NCBI GenBank assembly: GCA_963837265.1 | Contig: CAWIMQ010000006.1 | Location: forward strand, 682,001 to 746,000 | Origin: DATBLE01 sp963837265 | Lineage (GTDB): Bacteria; Actinomycetota; Thermoleophilia; Gaiellales; Gaiellaceae | DNA length: 64,000 bases | Direction: 5' to 3' | Shown: positions 41,302 through 48,228 of the stretch, piece after piece | Numbering within the stretch: position 1 is the first letter of the stretch | Layout of the letters: every line of letters starts with the position of its first letter | Notes under the pieces: model-generated | Seen by the model: only the letters and a program-made list of their open reading frames with translations | Databases searched by the model: none | What the model was told of the DNA's origin: nothing | Position numbers and translations under genes: made by a program

Positions 41302-41658
41302 CTACGGTACCACAGGGACCCGCCGCAACCGGCGGCCCGAGAGGCCGACGATCTCGAACGAGAGCTCGAGTTCCCGCTCTTCGGGCCGCCCGGCGAGCCA
41401 CGTCTCGGCGGCTTGCCTCAACCGCCGGAGCTTCTCGGCGCTCACCATCTCGAGCGGATCGCCGAAGGCCGGCCCGCCCTTCGCCTTCACCTCGGCGAAG
41501 ACGACGCGGCGGCCGCGCCGGACGACCAGGTCGAGCTCGTAGCCGCCGGCCCAGGCGTTGCGGTCGAGCACCCGGTAGCCCCGCAGGCGGTAGTGGAATT
41601 CGGCCCGGCGCTCGGCGTCCCGGCCCCGCCTAGAGGTCGACGTCGCAGACGTCGGCAT
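41302..41658 (-). CDS. yraN: YraN/UPF0102 family nuclease-like protein
   Basis: A 118-residue protein with the UPF0102 pattern AERRAEFHYRLRGYRVLDRNAWAGGYELDLV, then VVFAEVKAKGG, which is the PD-(D/E)XK core (Asp, Glu, Lys). Its role is not well known; it is commonly next to rnhB and comM. ATG 41658 overlaps the end of rnhB by 29 nt in a different frame. Confidence 0.88.
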   Translation of the reverse strand: MPTSATSTSRRGRDAERRAEFHYRLRGYRVLDRNAWAGGYELDLVVRRGRRVVFAEVKAKGGPAFGDPLEMVSAEKLRRLRQAAETWLAGRPEERELELSFEIVGLSGRRLRRVPVVP

Positions 41659-42235
41659 AGCAGAGGGCCTGGAAGGACCGTCGGTGGATCTCGGACGGCC
41701 CGCGCTCGCGGACGGCCGCCGAGTGGCCGGGGGTGATGTAGCCGACATGCGAGACGAAGCCGTAGTGGGGGAAGAGCGCGTCGAGGCGGCGCATCAGCCG
41801 GTCACGGGTGACTTTCGCCACGACCGAGGCGGCCGCGATCGCCGCGCTCTGCTCGTCGCCGTCCACCACCGCAGTGTGCGCGGGCGCCGCCGGCCCGAGG
41901 CGAAACCCGTCCACGAGGCACGCCTCGGCCGGCGGCGACAGCTCGTGCAGGACCGCCCTCAGCCCCGCGAGGTTGCACCGGTGGAGCCCCGTGCGGTCGA
42001 TCTCGCCCGGCGAGATGACGCGGACGGCGATCCGCTCCGCGCACCCGACGATCGCGCGGAAGAGCTCCTCGCGCCGCCCTGGCGCGAGCTGCTTGGAGTC
42101 GTTCAGGAGCGCGAGCGGCCGGACGCGATGGTCGCGCAGCGAGTCGTAGTCGAGAAGAACGCCGGCGACGACGAGCGGGCCGGCGAGCGAGCCGCGACCC
42201 GCCTCGTCCGCTCCGGCGACGAAGCGGGCGCCCAG
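41630..42235 (-). CDS. rnhB: Ribonuclease HII
   Basis: The protein has all RNase HII motifs: VAGADEAGRGSLAGPLVVAGV (catalytic Asp-Glu), LLNDSKQLAP, VDGFRLG, SVVAKVTRDRLM and GYITPGHSAA. It removes RNA primers and misincorporated ribonucleotides. The start is a puzzle: the conserved N-terminus (FDRRLGARFVAGADEAG) has no in-frame ATG, GTG or TTG after the rplS stop. I mark CTG 42235; the nearest canonical start is ATG 42406, deep inside rplS. Confidence 0.85.
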   Translation of the reverse strand: MGARFVAGADEAGRGSLAGPLVVAGVLLDYDSLRDHRVRPLALLNDSKQLAPGRREELFRAIVGCAERIAVRVISPGEIDRTGLHRCNLAGLRAVLHELSPPAEACLVDGFRLGPAAPAHTAVVDGDEQSAAIAAASVVAKVTRDRLMRRLDALFPHYGFVSHVGYITPGHSAAVRERGPSEIHRRSFQALCYADVCDVDL

Positions 42236-42248
42236 CCGCCGGTCGAAG

Positions 42249-42773
42249 CTAAGAAGCCTCTTCCCCGGCCTCTGCCTCGGGGCCAGAGGTTGCCTGCGCC
42301 TCGACCTCAGCTTCGGCGGCAGGCTCCGCGGTCTGCTCGGCGACGGGCTCGAGCTCTCCGGCCTCTTCGGCTTCCTCGAGCTTGTCGGCGGCGTTCTCGA
42401 CGGCATCGATCGAGCTTAGCTTGTCCCTCCGCTGAACAGCCCGGACGCGCGCCTTCTTTCCCACTTTCCCGCGCAAGTAGTACAGCTTCGCCCGGTTCAC
42501 GTCGCCGATCTGGACGACGTCGATCTTCTCGATCTTCGGCGAGTGCAGCGGGAACGTCCGCTCGACTCCGACGCCGAACGACTGCTTGCGCACGGTGAAC
42601 GTCTCGCGCACCCCGGCCCCCTGGCGCTTGATCACGATCCCCTCGAAGACCTGGATCCGGCGACGCTGGCCCTCGATCACCTGGAAGTGGACGCGAACGG
42701 AGTCGCCGGCCTTGAACCGCGGCCGGTCTTTGCGCAGCTGACGCTGCTCGAGGAGCTCGATCGTCTTGCTCAT
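42249..42773 (-). CDS. rplS: Ribosomal protein L19 with a long acidic tail
   Basis: The first 115 residues are a normal L19 (FKAGDSVRVHFQVIEG, RIQVFEGIVIKRQG, RETFTVRKQSFGVGVERTFPLHSP, RAKLYYLRGKVGKKARV). The last 55 or so are a Glu/Ala-rich extension (EEAEEAGELEPVAEQTAEP and on) not needed for the L19 fold. It lies between lepB and rnhB; the usual order trmD-rplS-lepB is altered. Confidence 0.97.
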   Translation of the reverse strand: MSKTIELLEQRQLRKDRPRFKAGDSVRVHFQVIEGQRRRIQVFEGIVIKRQGAGVRETFTVRKQSFGVGVERTFPLHSPKIEKIDVVQIGDVNRAKLYYLRGKVGKKARVRAVQRRDKLSSIDAVENAADKLEEAEEAGELEPVAEQTAEPAAEAEVEAQATSGPEAEAGEEAS

Positions 42774-42938
42774 AGGAAGACGGCCCGCGGGCCGACGGGA
42801 AATCGTAGCGGAAACGAGGACTACCGCTCCGCCACGACGAGGCGAAGCCCCGGGGCTGGGTTGCATCGACTCCGCCGCCGCGACCGACACGGCGGGCGCG
42901 GCACACAGCCGCCTGGCGGCAGGAGGCGATGGGAGCAC

Positions 42939-42989
42939 AGCGAGCGAGCGGAGGAGAGGGCCAGGCGTGAGAACCAGGGGTTCTCCCGC
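42939..42989 (-). terminator. Terminator-like repeat module after lepB (copy 2)
   Basis: It has the same architecture as at 40223-40272: directly after the lepB stop on the minus strand, a stem of 11 positions (one mismatch) with a 3-nt loop and AACC-CCT-GGTT core (42965-42989), then the identical 22-nt tail (42939-42960). The rest of the 42774-42938 gap, the leader of rplS, holds a palindrome GGCCCGCGGGCC near 42785 and nothing else I can name. Confidence 0.65.
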
Positions 42990-43849
42990 TACCTGAAGCT
43001 GATGCGATTGGGCGGCCAGTAGACGAAGAAGACCTCGCCGATCAGGTTCTTTCGCGGCACCGGCCCCCATTCGCGCGAGTCGCACGACTGCGAGCGATTG
43101 TCGCCCATCATGAAGTACATCCCCTTCGGGATCAGGCGAGGCGGGTAGGACGTGCCGGTGTCGCGGCGGTCCGGCTGGATGTACGGCTCGACCAGCTTCT
43201 TGCCGTCGATGTAGATCGAGCCGTTCTTCTCCTGCCACGTCTCGCCTGGAAGGCCGATCAGCCGCTTCACGAACGTGCCGCCCGCGCCGCAACGCGTCTT
43301 CGCGAGCGGCGGCGTCTTGAAGACGATGATGTCGCCCCGGTGCGGGCTGCGGAAGTGGTAGATGAACCTGTTCGCGAGCACGCGGTCGGAGAAGCGCGCC
43401 TCGCAGCCGGAGCCCGGCCGCGCGCAGTGCAGCGTGGGCTCCATCGAGGACGACGGGATGCGGTACGGGTTGACTACCCAGGCCTTGATCGCGAGCACGA
43501 TCGCGATCGCCCCGACGATCGTCACGATCCAGTCGATCGTGATCCGCCATCCGCGCGGCAGGCCGCGCGTCGCCCGCGCGATCGGGTTCAGCGTGTGGCG
43601 GTGATCCTCCTCGACCGGCCGGGGCTCTTCGTCGACCGGGGTCGACGGCCAGCCGGTGCGGGCGATGTCGTAGCTGCGCCTCCGATCCGGGTCGGAGAGC
43701 GTCTCGTACGCCTCGCGCAACTCGCGGTCGCGGGCGTTCCCCTCCTCGGTCTCGACGTCGTCGAAGCGCAGCCGACGGTGGTAGGCGTCACGGATCTCCT
43801 CGGCGCTGGCCTCGGGCTCGAGGCCGAGGACCTCGTACAGGTCCCTCAA
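42989..43849 (-). CDS. lepB: Signal peptidase I with an N-terminal degenerate J-domain
   Basis: A 286-residue fusion. Residues 1-62 (DLYEVLGLEPEASAEEIRDAY ... AYETLSDPDRRRSYD) are a DnaJ-type J-domain in which the HPD motif is replaced (RLRFDDVET). Residues 100-286 are type I signal peptidase: membrane helix at about 104-123, catalytic Ser in PSSSMEPTL (about 135), catalytic Lys in GGTFVKRLIGLPGE (about 195), and MGDNRSQSCDSREWGPV. The J-like part would be cytoplasmic; without HPD it cannot stimulate DnaK in the usual way. TTG 43849 overlaps the trmD stop. Confidence 0.93.
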   Translation of the reverse strand: MRDLYEVLGLEPEASAEEIRDAYHRRLRFDDVETEEGNARDRELREAYETLSDPDRRRSYDIARTGWPSTPVDEEPRPVEEDHRHTLNPIARATRGLPRGWRITIDWIVTIVGAIAIVLAIKAWVVNPYRIPSSSMEPTLHCARPGSGCEARFSDRVLANRFIYHFRSPHRGDIIVFKTPPLAKTRCGAGGTFVKRLIGLPGETWQEKNGSIYIDGKKLVEPYIQPDRRDTGTSYPPRLIPKGMYFMMGDNRSQSCDSREWGPVPRKNLIGEVFFVYWPPNRISFR

Positions 43850-44502
43850 CGCGCACTCCGCGCGCGGCTCTGCTCCCGCCGCCAGACCTCGATGCGGCCG
43901 TGGTCACCCGAGAGCAGCACCTCCGGCACCCTCCATCCCCGGAACTCCGCCGGCCGCGTGTACTGGGGGAACTCCATGCCTCCGCCGAGCTCCGCCGAGA
44001 ACGTCTCTCGCTCGGCCGAGCGCTCGCCGAGCGCGCCGGGAAGAAGCCGCGCGATCGCGTCGACGAGCACCATCGCCGGCAGCTCCCCGCCGGAGAGGAC
44101 GTACGGGCCGATCGAGATCGCGTCCGAGCAGAGGTGCGTGACGATCCGCTCGTCGAAGCCCTCGAACCGCGCCGACAGCAGCGTCAGGCGCTCCTCGCCG
44201 GCGAGCTCCTCGACCACCGCCTGGTCGAGCGGGCGCCCCTGCGGCGTGAGCGCGACCACCCGGTGGTCCGGGACGCCGCCGTAGACGGCGTCGAGCGCCG
44301 CGGCGGCGACGTCCACCCGCAGCACCATTCCCGGCCCGCCCCCGTAGGGGGCGTCGTCGACCTGCCCGCCCGCGAGCAGGGTCGTGTTCCGGTACCCGAA
44401 CAGGCGGAGCTCCAGCTCCGAGCCGAGCACCGTTGCCACCGGCCGCTGCTCGGTCAGCCAGCCGAAGGCGTGTGGAACCAGCGTGAAGACGTCGATCTGC
44501 AC
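43846..44502 (-). CDS. trmD: tRNA (guanine-37-N1) methyltransferase
   Basis: A 218-residue SPOUT methyltransferase with the trefoil knot motifs LLSARFEGFDERI, IGPYVLSGGELPAM and VDAIARLLPG, and the C-terminal GWRVPEVLLSGDHGRIEVWRR. It methylates G37 of tRNAs to prevent frameshifting. It sits 15 nt after rimM and is coupled to lepB. Confidence 0.97.
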   Translation of the reverse strand: MQIDVFTLVPHAFGWLTEQRPVATVLGSELELRLFGYRNTTLLAGGQVDDAPYGGGPGMVLRVDVAAAALDAVYGGVPDHRVVALTPQGRPLDQAVVEELAGEERLTLLSARFEGFDERIVTHLCSDAISIGPYVLSGGELPAMVLVDAIARLLPGALGERSAERETFSAELGGGMEFPQYTRPAEFRGWRVPEVLLSGDHGRIEVWRREQSRARSAR

Positions 44503-44517
44503 GACAGCGGTTCGAGA

Positions 44518-45063
44518 TTACCCGTCGTCCGCGAAGCCGGCGGCGACCACGATCCTGCCCGCCTCGAGGTCGATCGTGCGGACGCACTCCTCGTGCACCG
44601 GTAGGAGCGCGCCGGTGTCGAGCTCGAGCACGTCGTTGGCGACGCCCGGCGCCACGTCCCGGACGCGACCGAGCCGCCGGCCGGTCTCCTCGACCACCTC
44701 GAGACCGCGGAGCTCGAAGACGTAGTAGCTGCCGGGCGTCGGCTCGGGAAGCGCCGCCCGCGGCACCGCGAGCTCTGCGCCCCGCTCGACGGGCCGGTCG
44801 AGCCTGACCACCGTGCGGCCACCCGAGCGCTTGCGCGCTGTCACCGCCACCGGCTCGCCGGCCGCAAACAGCCGCCCACCAGGCTCGAAGAGGTCCTCGT
44901 TCTCGCTCGCCTGCTCGACGACGAACGAGCCGTCGAGGCCGTGCGGCCGACCGACTCGGCCGACCGCGACGAGATCCCCATCGACGTCTCCGCCGTCACG
45001 ACATCGCCTCGCACCAAGATCGACAGCTTCGCTGTCGTCTTTGTGCTCGGCTTCGTCTCTCAC
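44518..45063 (-). CDS. rimM: 16S rRNA processing protein RimM with a repeat-derived N-terminus
   Basis: RimM similarity begins at about residue 31 (VAVGRVGRPHGLDGSFVV) and covers the barrel and the PRC domain (GSYYVFELRGLEVVEETGRRLGRV...VLELDTG). RimM binds S19 during 30S maturation. The only in-frame canonical start is GTG 45063, which is the first codon of an 81-nt dispersed repeat. The natural product should therefore carry 27 repeat-encoded residues (MRDEAEHKDDS...). The KH-gene stop is also inside the repeat. Confidence 0.93.
   Translation of the reverse strand: MRDEAEHKDDSEAVDLGARRCRDGGDVDGDLVAVGRVGRPHGLDGSFVVEQASENEDLFEPGGRLFAAGEPVAVTARKRSGGRTVVRLDRPVERGAELAVPRAALPEPTPGSYYVFELRGLEVVEETGRRLGRVRDVAPGVANDVLELDTGALLPVHEECVRTIDLEAGRIVVAAGFADDG
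44983..45063 (-). repeat. 81-nt dispersed repeat, copy C (5' end of rimM)
   Basis: On the minus strand it opens with GTGAGAGACGAAGCC, ending the KH gene and starting rimM. It holds the hairpin CGACAGC-TTC-GCTGTCG (45021-45037), a 7-bp stem. Identity is 73/81 with copy B and 63/81 with copy A by hand count; flanks outside the 81 nt show no similarity. Confidence 0.9.
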
Positions 45064-45305
45064 TCGACGATCTCGAGGAGGATCCGCCTGTCCCCGCCTG
45101 CCCCTGCGGCCCGCACCACCGTCCGCATGGCACGCGCGATCCGGCCGCCCCGGCCGATAACGCGGCCGAGGTCGTCGGGTGCGACGTGAAGGCGGATGAC
45201 GACGGCGTCGTCCTCCGCCACCTCCTCGACCTCGACCTGGTCGGCCTCTTCGACCAGCCGGCGTGCCAGGTACTCGACGAGCTCGGCGGCGGCGGTTGCG
45301 CTCAC
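45060..45305 (-). CDS. khpA: KH-domain RNA-binding protein (KhpA/YlqC type)
   Basis: An 81-residue single KH domain with the GXXG loop in VIGRGGRIARAMRTVV. KhpA-type proteins bind RNA and influence ribosome assembly and cell size. GTG 45305 overlaps the rpsP stop (GTGA). It occupies the standard place between rpsP and rimM. Confidence 0.93.
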   Translation of the reverse strand: MSATAAAELVEYLARRLVEEADQVEVEEVAEDDAVVIRLHVAPDDLGRVIGRGGRIARAMRTVVRAAGAGGDRRILLEIVE

Positions 45306-45544
45306 GCGATGCTCTTGGCCTTCAGGAGGCGCGAGACGGCGTCCGACGGCTGCGCGCCCTTGGCGAGCCAGTCCTTCACCTTCGCCTCGTCGAACTCGAT
45401 CAGCGACGGGTCCGACTGCGGGTTGTACCGCCCGACGATCTCGATGAACTTCCCGTCACGCGGCGAGCGCGAGTCGGCGACGACGACCCGGTAGACCGGG
45501 TTCTTCTTCGACCCGACGCGGGTCAGCCTGATCCGTACTGCCAT
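45302..45544 (-). CDS. rpsP: Ribosomal protein S16
   Basis: An 80-residue S16: MAVRIRLTRVGSKKNPVYRVVVADSRSPRDG, then RYNPQSDPSLIEFDEAKVKDWLAKGAQPS. Full length for the family. It heads a ribosome-maturation run (rpsP-khpA-rimM-trmD) 11 nt downstream of ffh. Confidence 0.98.
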   Translation of the reverse strand: MAVRIRLTRVGSKKNPVYRVVVADSRSPRDGKFIEIVGRYNPQSDPSLIEFDEAKVKDWLAKGAQPSDAVSRLLKAKSIA

Positions 45545-45555
45545 GTGTCTCCTCT

Positions 45556-46884
45556 CTAGCGCTTCCCCGCCACGCCGGGAAGCGCGGGCATCTTGCCCTT
45601 GCTCATCTGCTTCATCAGCCTCTGCATCTCCTTGCGCGCGTTGAGAAGCCGCGAGACCTCCTGCACGGTCGAGCCGCTGCCACGGGCGATCCGCTGGCGG
45701 CGCGAGCCGTCGATCACGTGCGGGAAGGCCCGCTCGTGGGGTGTCATCGACAGGATGATCGCCTCCACCCGCGCGAGCTCACGCTCGTCGACGTCGAGGC
45801 CCTGAAGCTCCCTGCCGATGCCGGGGATCATCGCCATGACGCCCTTCAACGGGCCCATTCGTCTCAGCATCTTGTAGCTCGTGAGGAAGTCGTCGAACGT
45901 GAACTCGCCGGCCCGCAGGCGCTGCTCGATCTCGGCCTGCTCGTCTGCCTCGACCGCCGCCTCGGCGCGCTCGATCAGCGTCAGCACGTCGCCCATCCCG
46001 AGGATCCGGGAGGCCATCCGGTCGGGATGGAACCACTCGAGCTGGTCGAGCTTCTCGCCGGTCGAGGCGAGCTTGACCGGCTTCCCGGTGACGGCGCGCA
46101 CCGAGAGCGCCGCGCCGCCCCGTGCGTCTCCGTCGAGCTTGGTCAGGAGGATGCCGTCGAAGGCGACCCGCTCCCGGAAGGCCTCCGCGACGTTCACCGC
46201 CTCCTGGCCGGTCATCGCGTCGAGCACGAGCAATACGTTCGCCGGCTTCGCCGCCGAGCGGATCGCTAGGAGTTCCTGCATCAAGTCCTCGTCGAGTTGG
46301 TGCCTTCCGGCTGTGTCCAGGATGACGACATCCCGGCCCTCCTCACGAGCTCTCTCGATCGCCCCGGCGCAGACGGCGACAGCGTCGCCGTCTGCGCTGT
46401 AGACCGGGACCTGGATCTGGCGGCCGAGCTGCTCGAGCTGATCGACCGCGGCGGGGCGCTGGAGGTCGGCGGCGACGAGCGCCGGCTGCCTCCCCTCCTT
46501 GCGGAGCATCAGCGCGAGCTTCGCGGCGGCGGTGGTCTTGCCGGAGCCCTGAAGACCGGCGAGCAGGATCACGGTCGGCGGCCGGCCGGAGAAGGCGAGT
46601 CGCGAGTCGCCGCCGCCCATCACGGCGGTCAGCTCCTCGTGGACGATCCTGACCACCTCCTGGCCGGGCGTGAGGCTCCTGGTCACGTCCGCGCCGAGCG
46701 CGCGCTGCTTCACGCCGGCGACGAAGTCCTTCACCACCTGGAGGTTGACGTCGGCCTCGAGCAGGGCGAGACGGATCTCGCGCATGGCCTTCGAGACCGA
46801 TTCCTCGTCGAGCCGCCCGCGCCCGCGGAGGTCGCCCAGAGCGTGCTGGAGCTTGTCGGAGAGCGTGTCGAACACGGCGGCCAC
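45556..46884 (-). CDS. ffh: Signal recognition particle protein Ffh
   Basis: A 442-residue SRP54: N-domain, GTPase with GLQGSGKTTAAAKLA, DTAGRHQLDE, TKLDGDARGG, and a Met-rich M-domain (PLKGVMAMIPG, SMTPHER, RRQRIARGSGSTVQEVSRLL). It binds signal sequences and 4.5S RNA. It lies just downstream of its receptor gene ftsY on the same strand, with a 42-nt gap. Confidence 0.97.
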   Translation of the reverse strand: MAAVFDTLSDKLQHALGDLRGRGRLDEESVSKAMREIRLALLEADVNLQVVKDFVAGVKQRALGADVTRSLTPGQEVVRIVHEELTAVMGGGDSRLAFSGRPPTVILLAGLQGSGKTTAAAKLALMLRKEGRQPALVAADLQRPAAVDQLEQLGRQIQVPVYSADGDAVAVCAGAIERAREEGRDVVILDTAGRHQLDEDLMQELLAIRSAAKPANVLLVLDAMTGQEAVNVAEAFRERVAFDGILLTKLDGDARGGAALSVRAVTGKPVKLASTGEKLDQLEWFHPDRMASRILGMGDVLTLIERAEAAVEADEQAEIEQRLRAGEFTFDDFLTSYKMLRRMGPLKGVMAMIPGIGRELQGLDVDERELARVEAIILSMTPHERAFPHVIDGSRRQRIARGSGSTVQEVSRLLNARKEMQRLMKQMSKGKMPALPGVAGKR

Positions 46885-46926
46885 AAGGGTACCGGGATCC
46901 GATCCGGCGTCAGGGTCGGACCCGGA

Positions 46927-47886
46927 TCACGCGGGCTCGCCCGAGACCAGCGCCCGCGCGAAGTCCAGGGAGTCGAACGGCCGCAGGTCGTCGAGCCCCT
47001 CCCCCACCCCGACCAGCTTCACGGGCAAGCCCAGCTCGTGGGCGATCGCGATCGCGATCCCTCCCCTGGCCGATCCGTCGAGCTTCGTCAGCGCGACTCC
47101 CGTGATGCCGACCGCCTCGCCGAAGAGACGGGCCTGCTGGAGCCCGTTCTGGCCCGTGGTCGCGTCGACCACGAGCAGAGTCTCGTGGGGCGCTCCCTCG
47201 AGGCGCCCGGCGATCACACGCCGGACCTTGGCCAGCTCGTCCATCAGGTTCGTCTGCGTGTGCAGGCGGCCGGCGGTGTCGACGATCACGACGTCCCGGC
47301 CCCGGGCGGTCGCCGCCTCGATCGCGTCGTAGGCGACCGCGGCCGGGTCGCCGCCCCGCGGGGAGCCGACGAAGTCGGCGCCGGCCCGCTTCGCCCAGGC
47401 CTCGAGCTGCTCCTCCGCCGCGGCCCTGAACGTGTCGGCGGCGGCGAGGAGCACCGAGCGGCCGTGCTCCGCGAGCTTGGCGGCGAGCTTGCCGATCGTC
47501 GTCGTCTTGCCCGTTCCGTTCACGCCGACGACGAGGATCACCGACGGCCGCGCGGAGACGTCGAGCACCCCGGGCTCGCCGAGCAACGACGCGAGCTCGT
47601 CGGCGAGCGGCTCCTCGAGACCGGCCAGGCCGCCGGACCGCGCCTCGAGCCGGCGCACGACCTCCGCCGTCGCGGCCACGCCGACGTCGGCCGAGATCAG
47701 CGCCTCCTCGAGCCGTTCCCACGACTCCTCGTCCGCCGGGTCGAAGGCGGCGAGGACCAGCTGCTGCGTGAGCGCACGCCGGGACTTCGAGAGCGAGTCG
47801 CGCAGCCGCCCGAAGAAGCCTGCGCGCTCCTCCCGCGTCTCGTCGGCCCCCTCGCCGCCGAGCAACTCCGCCCAGGTCCGGCTCAC
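46927..47886 (-). CDS. ftsY: SRP receptor FtsY
   Basis: A 319-residue SRP GTPase: helical N-domain (FFGRLRDSLSKSRRALTQQL), GVNGTGKTTTIGKLA, AADTFRAAAEEQL, DTAGRLHTQTNLMDEL, TKLDGSARGG. It lacks a long acidic A-domain, typical of actinobacteria. GTG 47886 is chosen at the family's N-terminus. The frame is open further upstream but there it encodes a different relic (see 47887-48135). Confidence 0.96.
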   Translation of the reverse strand: MSRTWAELLGGEGADETREERAGFFGRLRDSLSKSRRALTQQLVLAAFDPADEESWERLEEALISADVGVAATAEVVRRLEARSGGLAGLEEPLADELASLLGEPGVLDVSARPSVILVVGVNGTGKTTTIGKLAAKLAEHGRSVLLAAADTFRAAAEEQLEAWAKRAGADFVGSPRGGDPAAVAYDAIEAATARGRDVVIVDTAGRLHTQTNLMDELAKVRRVIAGRLEGAPHETLLVVDATTGQNGLQQARLFGEAVGITGVALTKLDGSARGGIAIAIAHELGLPVKLVGVGEGLDDLRPFDSLDFARALVSGEPA

Positions 47887-48135
47887 GCGGTGACGATAGC
47901 CGGGCTCATCTCGCGAAGGGCGATGTGCCAGGTGGCGGGTGGCTCTCATGCCGCCTCCTTTTCCAGTCGCCGCGTCGGCCTCGTCGAAGGCGCGGCCGGC
48001 ATACCGGAAATAGACCTCGTCCAGCGACGGGCGCGAGACGCTCACCTTCGAGACAGCGTGACCGGCCCCGTGCAGGGCGGCCAGCACCGTCGGCAGGGCG
48101 GTCGCGCCGTCGTCGGCCCGCGCCGGAGCCCCCGG
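47887..48135 (-). pseudogene. Remnant of an ABC transporter: ATPase C-terminus and start of a permease
   Basis: On the minus strand the frame reads LHGAGHAVSKVSVSRPSLDE then VYFRYAGRAFDEADA, which matches the C-terminal end of DrrA-type (daunorubicin-resistance-like) ATPases. A strong AAAAGGAGG site then leads to ATG (MRATRHLAH), like the start of the partner permease, after which the frame runs into ftsY. No Walker motifs exist upstream, so only the 3' scrap of the operon remains. The neighbouring 48136-48228 shows a short plus-strand open frame (LPEAILRFQRLGREWLEERL) of unknown meaning. Confidence 0.55.
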
Positions 48136-48228
48136 CCGCCGATCGAGAGCTCCCTGAGGCGATCCTCCGCTTCCAGCGGCTGGGACGGGAGTGGCTCGAG
48201 GAGCGGCTGGCGAGGGTGGCCGAGCTCG

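Noticed and set aside
42774..42938. Ribosomal-protein autoregulatory leader before rplS
   Set aside because: A palindrome GGCCCGCGGGCC is present, but I could not match any known L19 leader structure.
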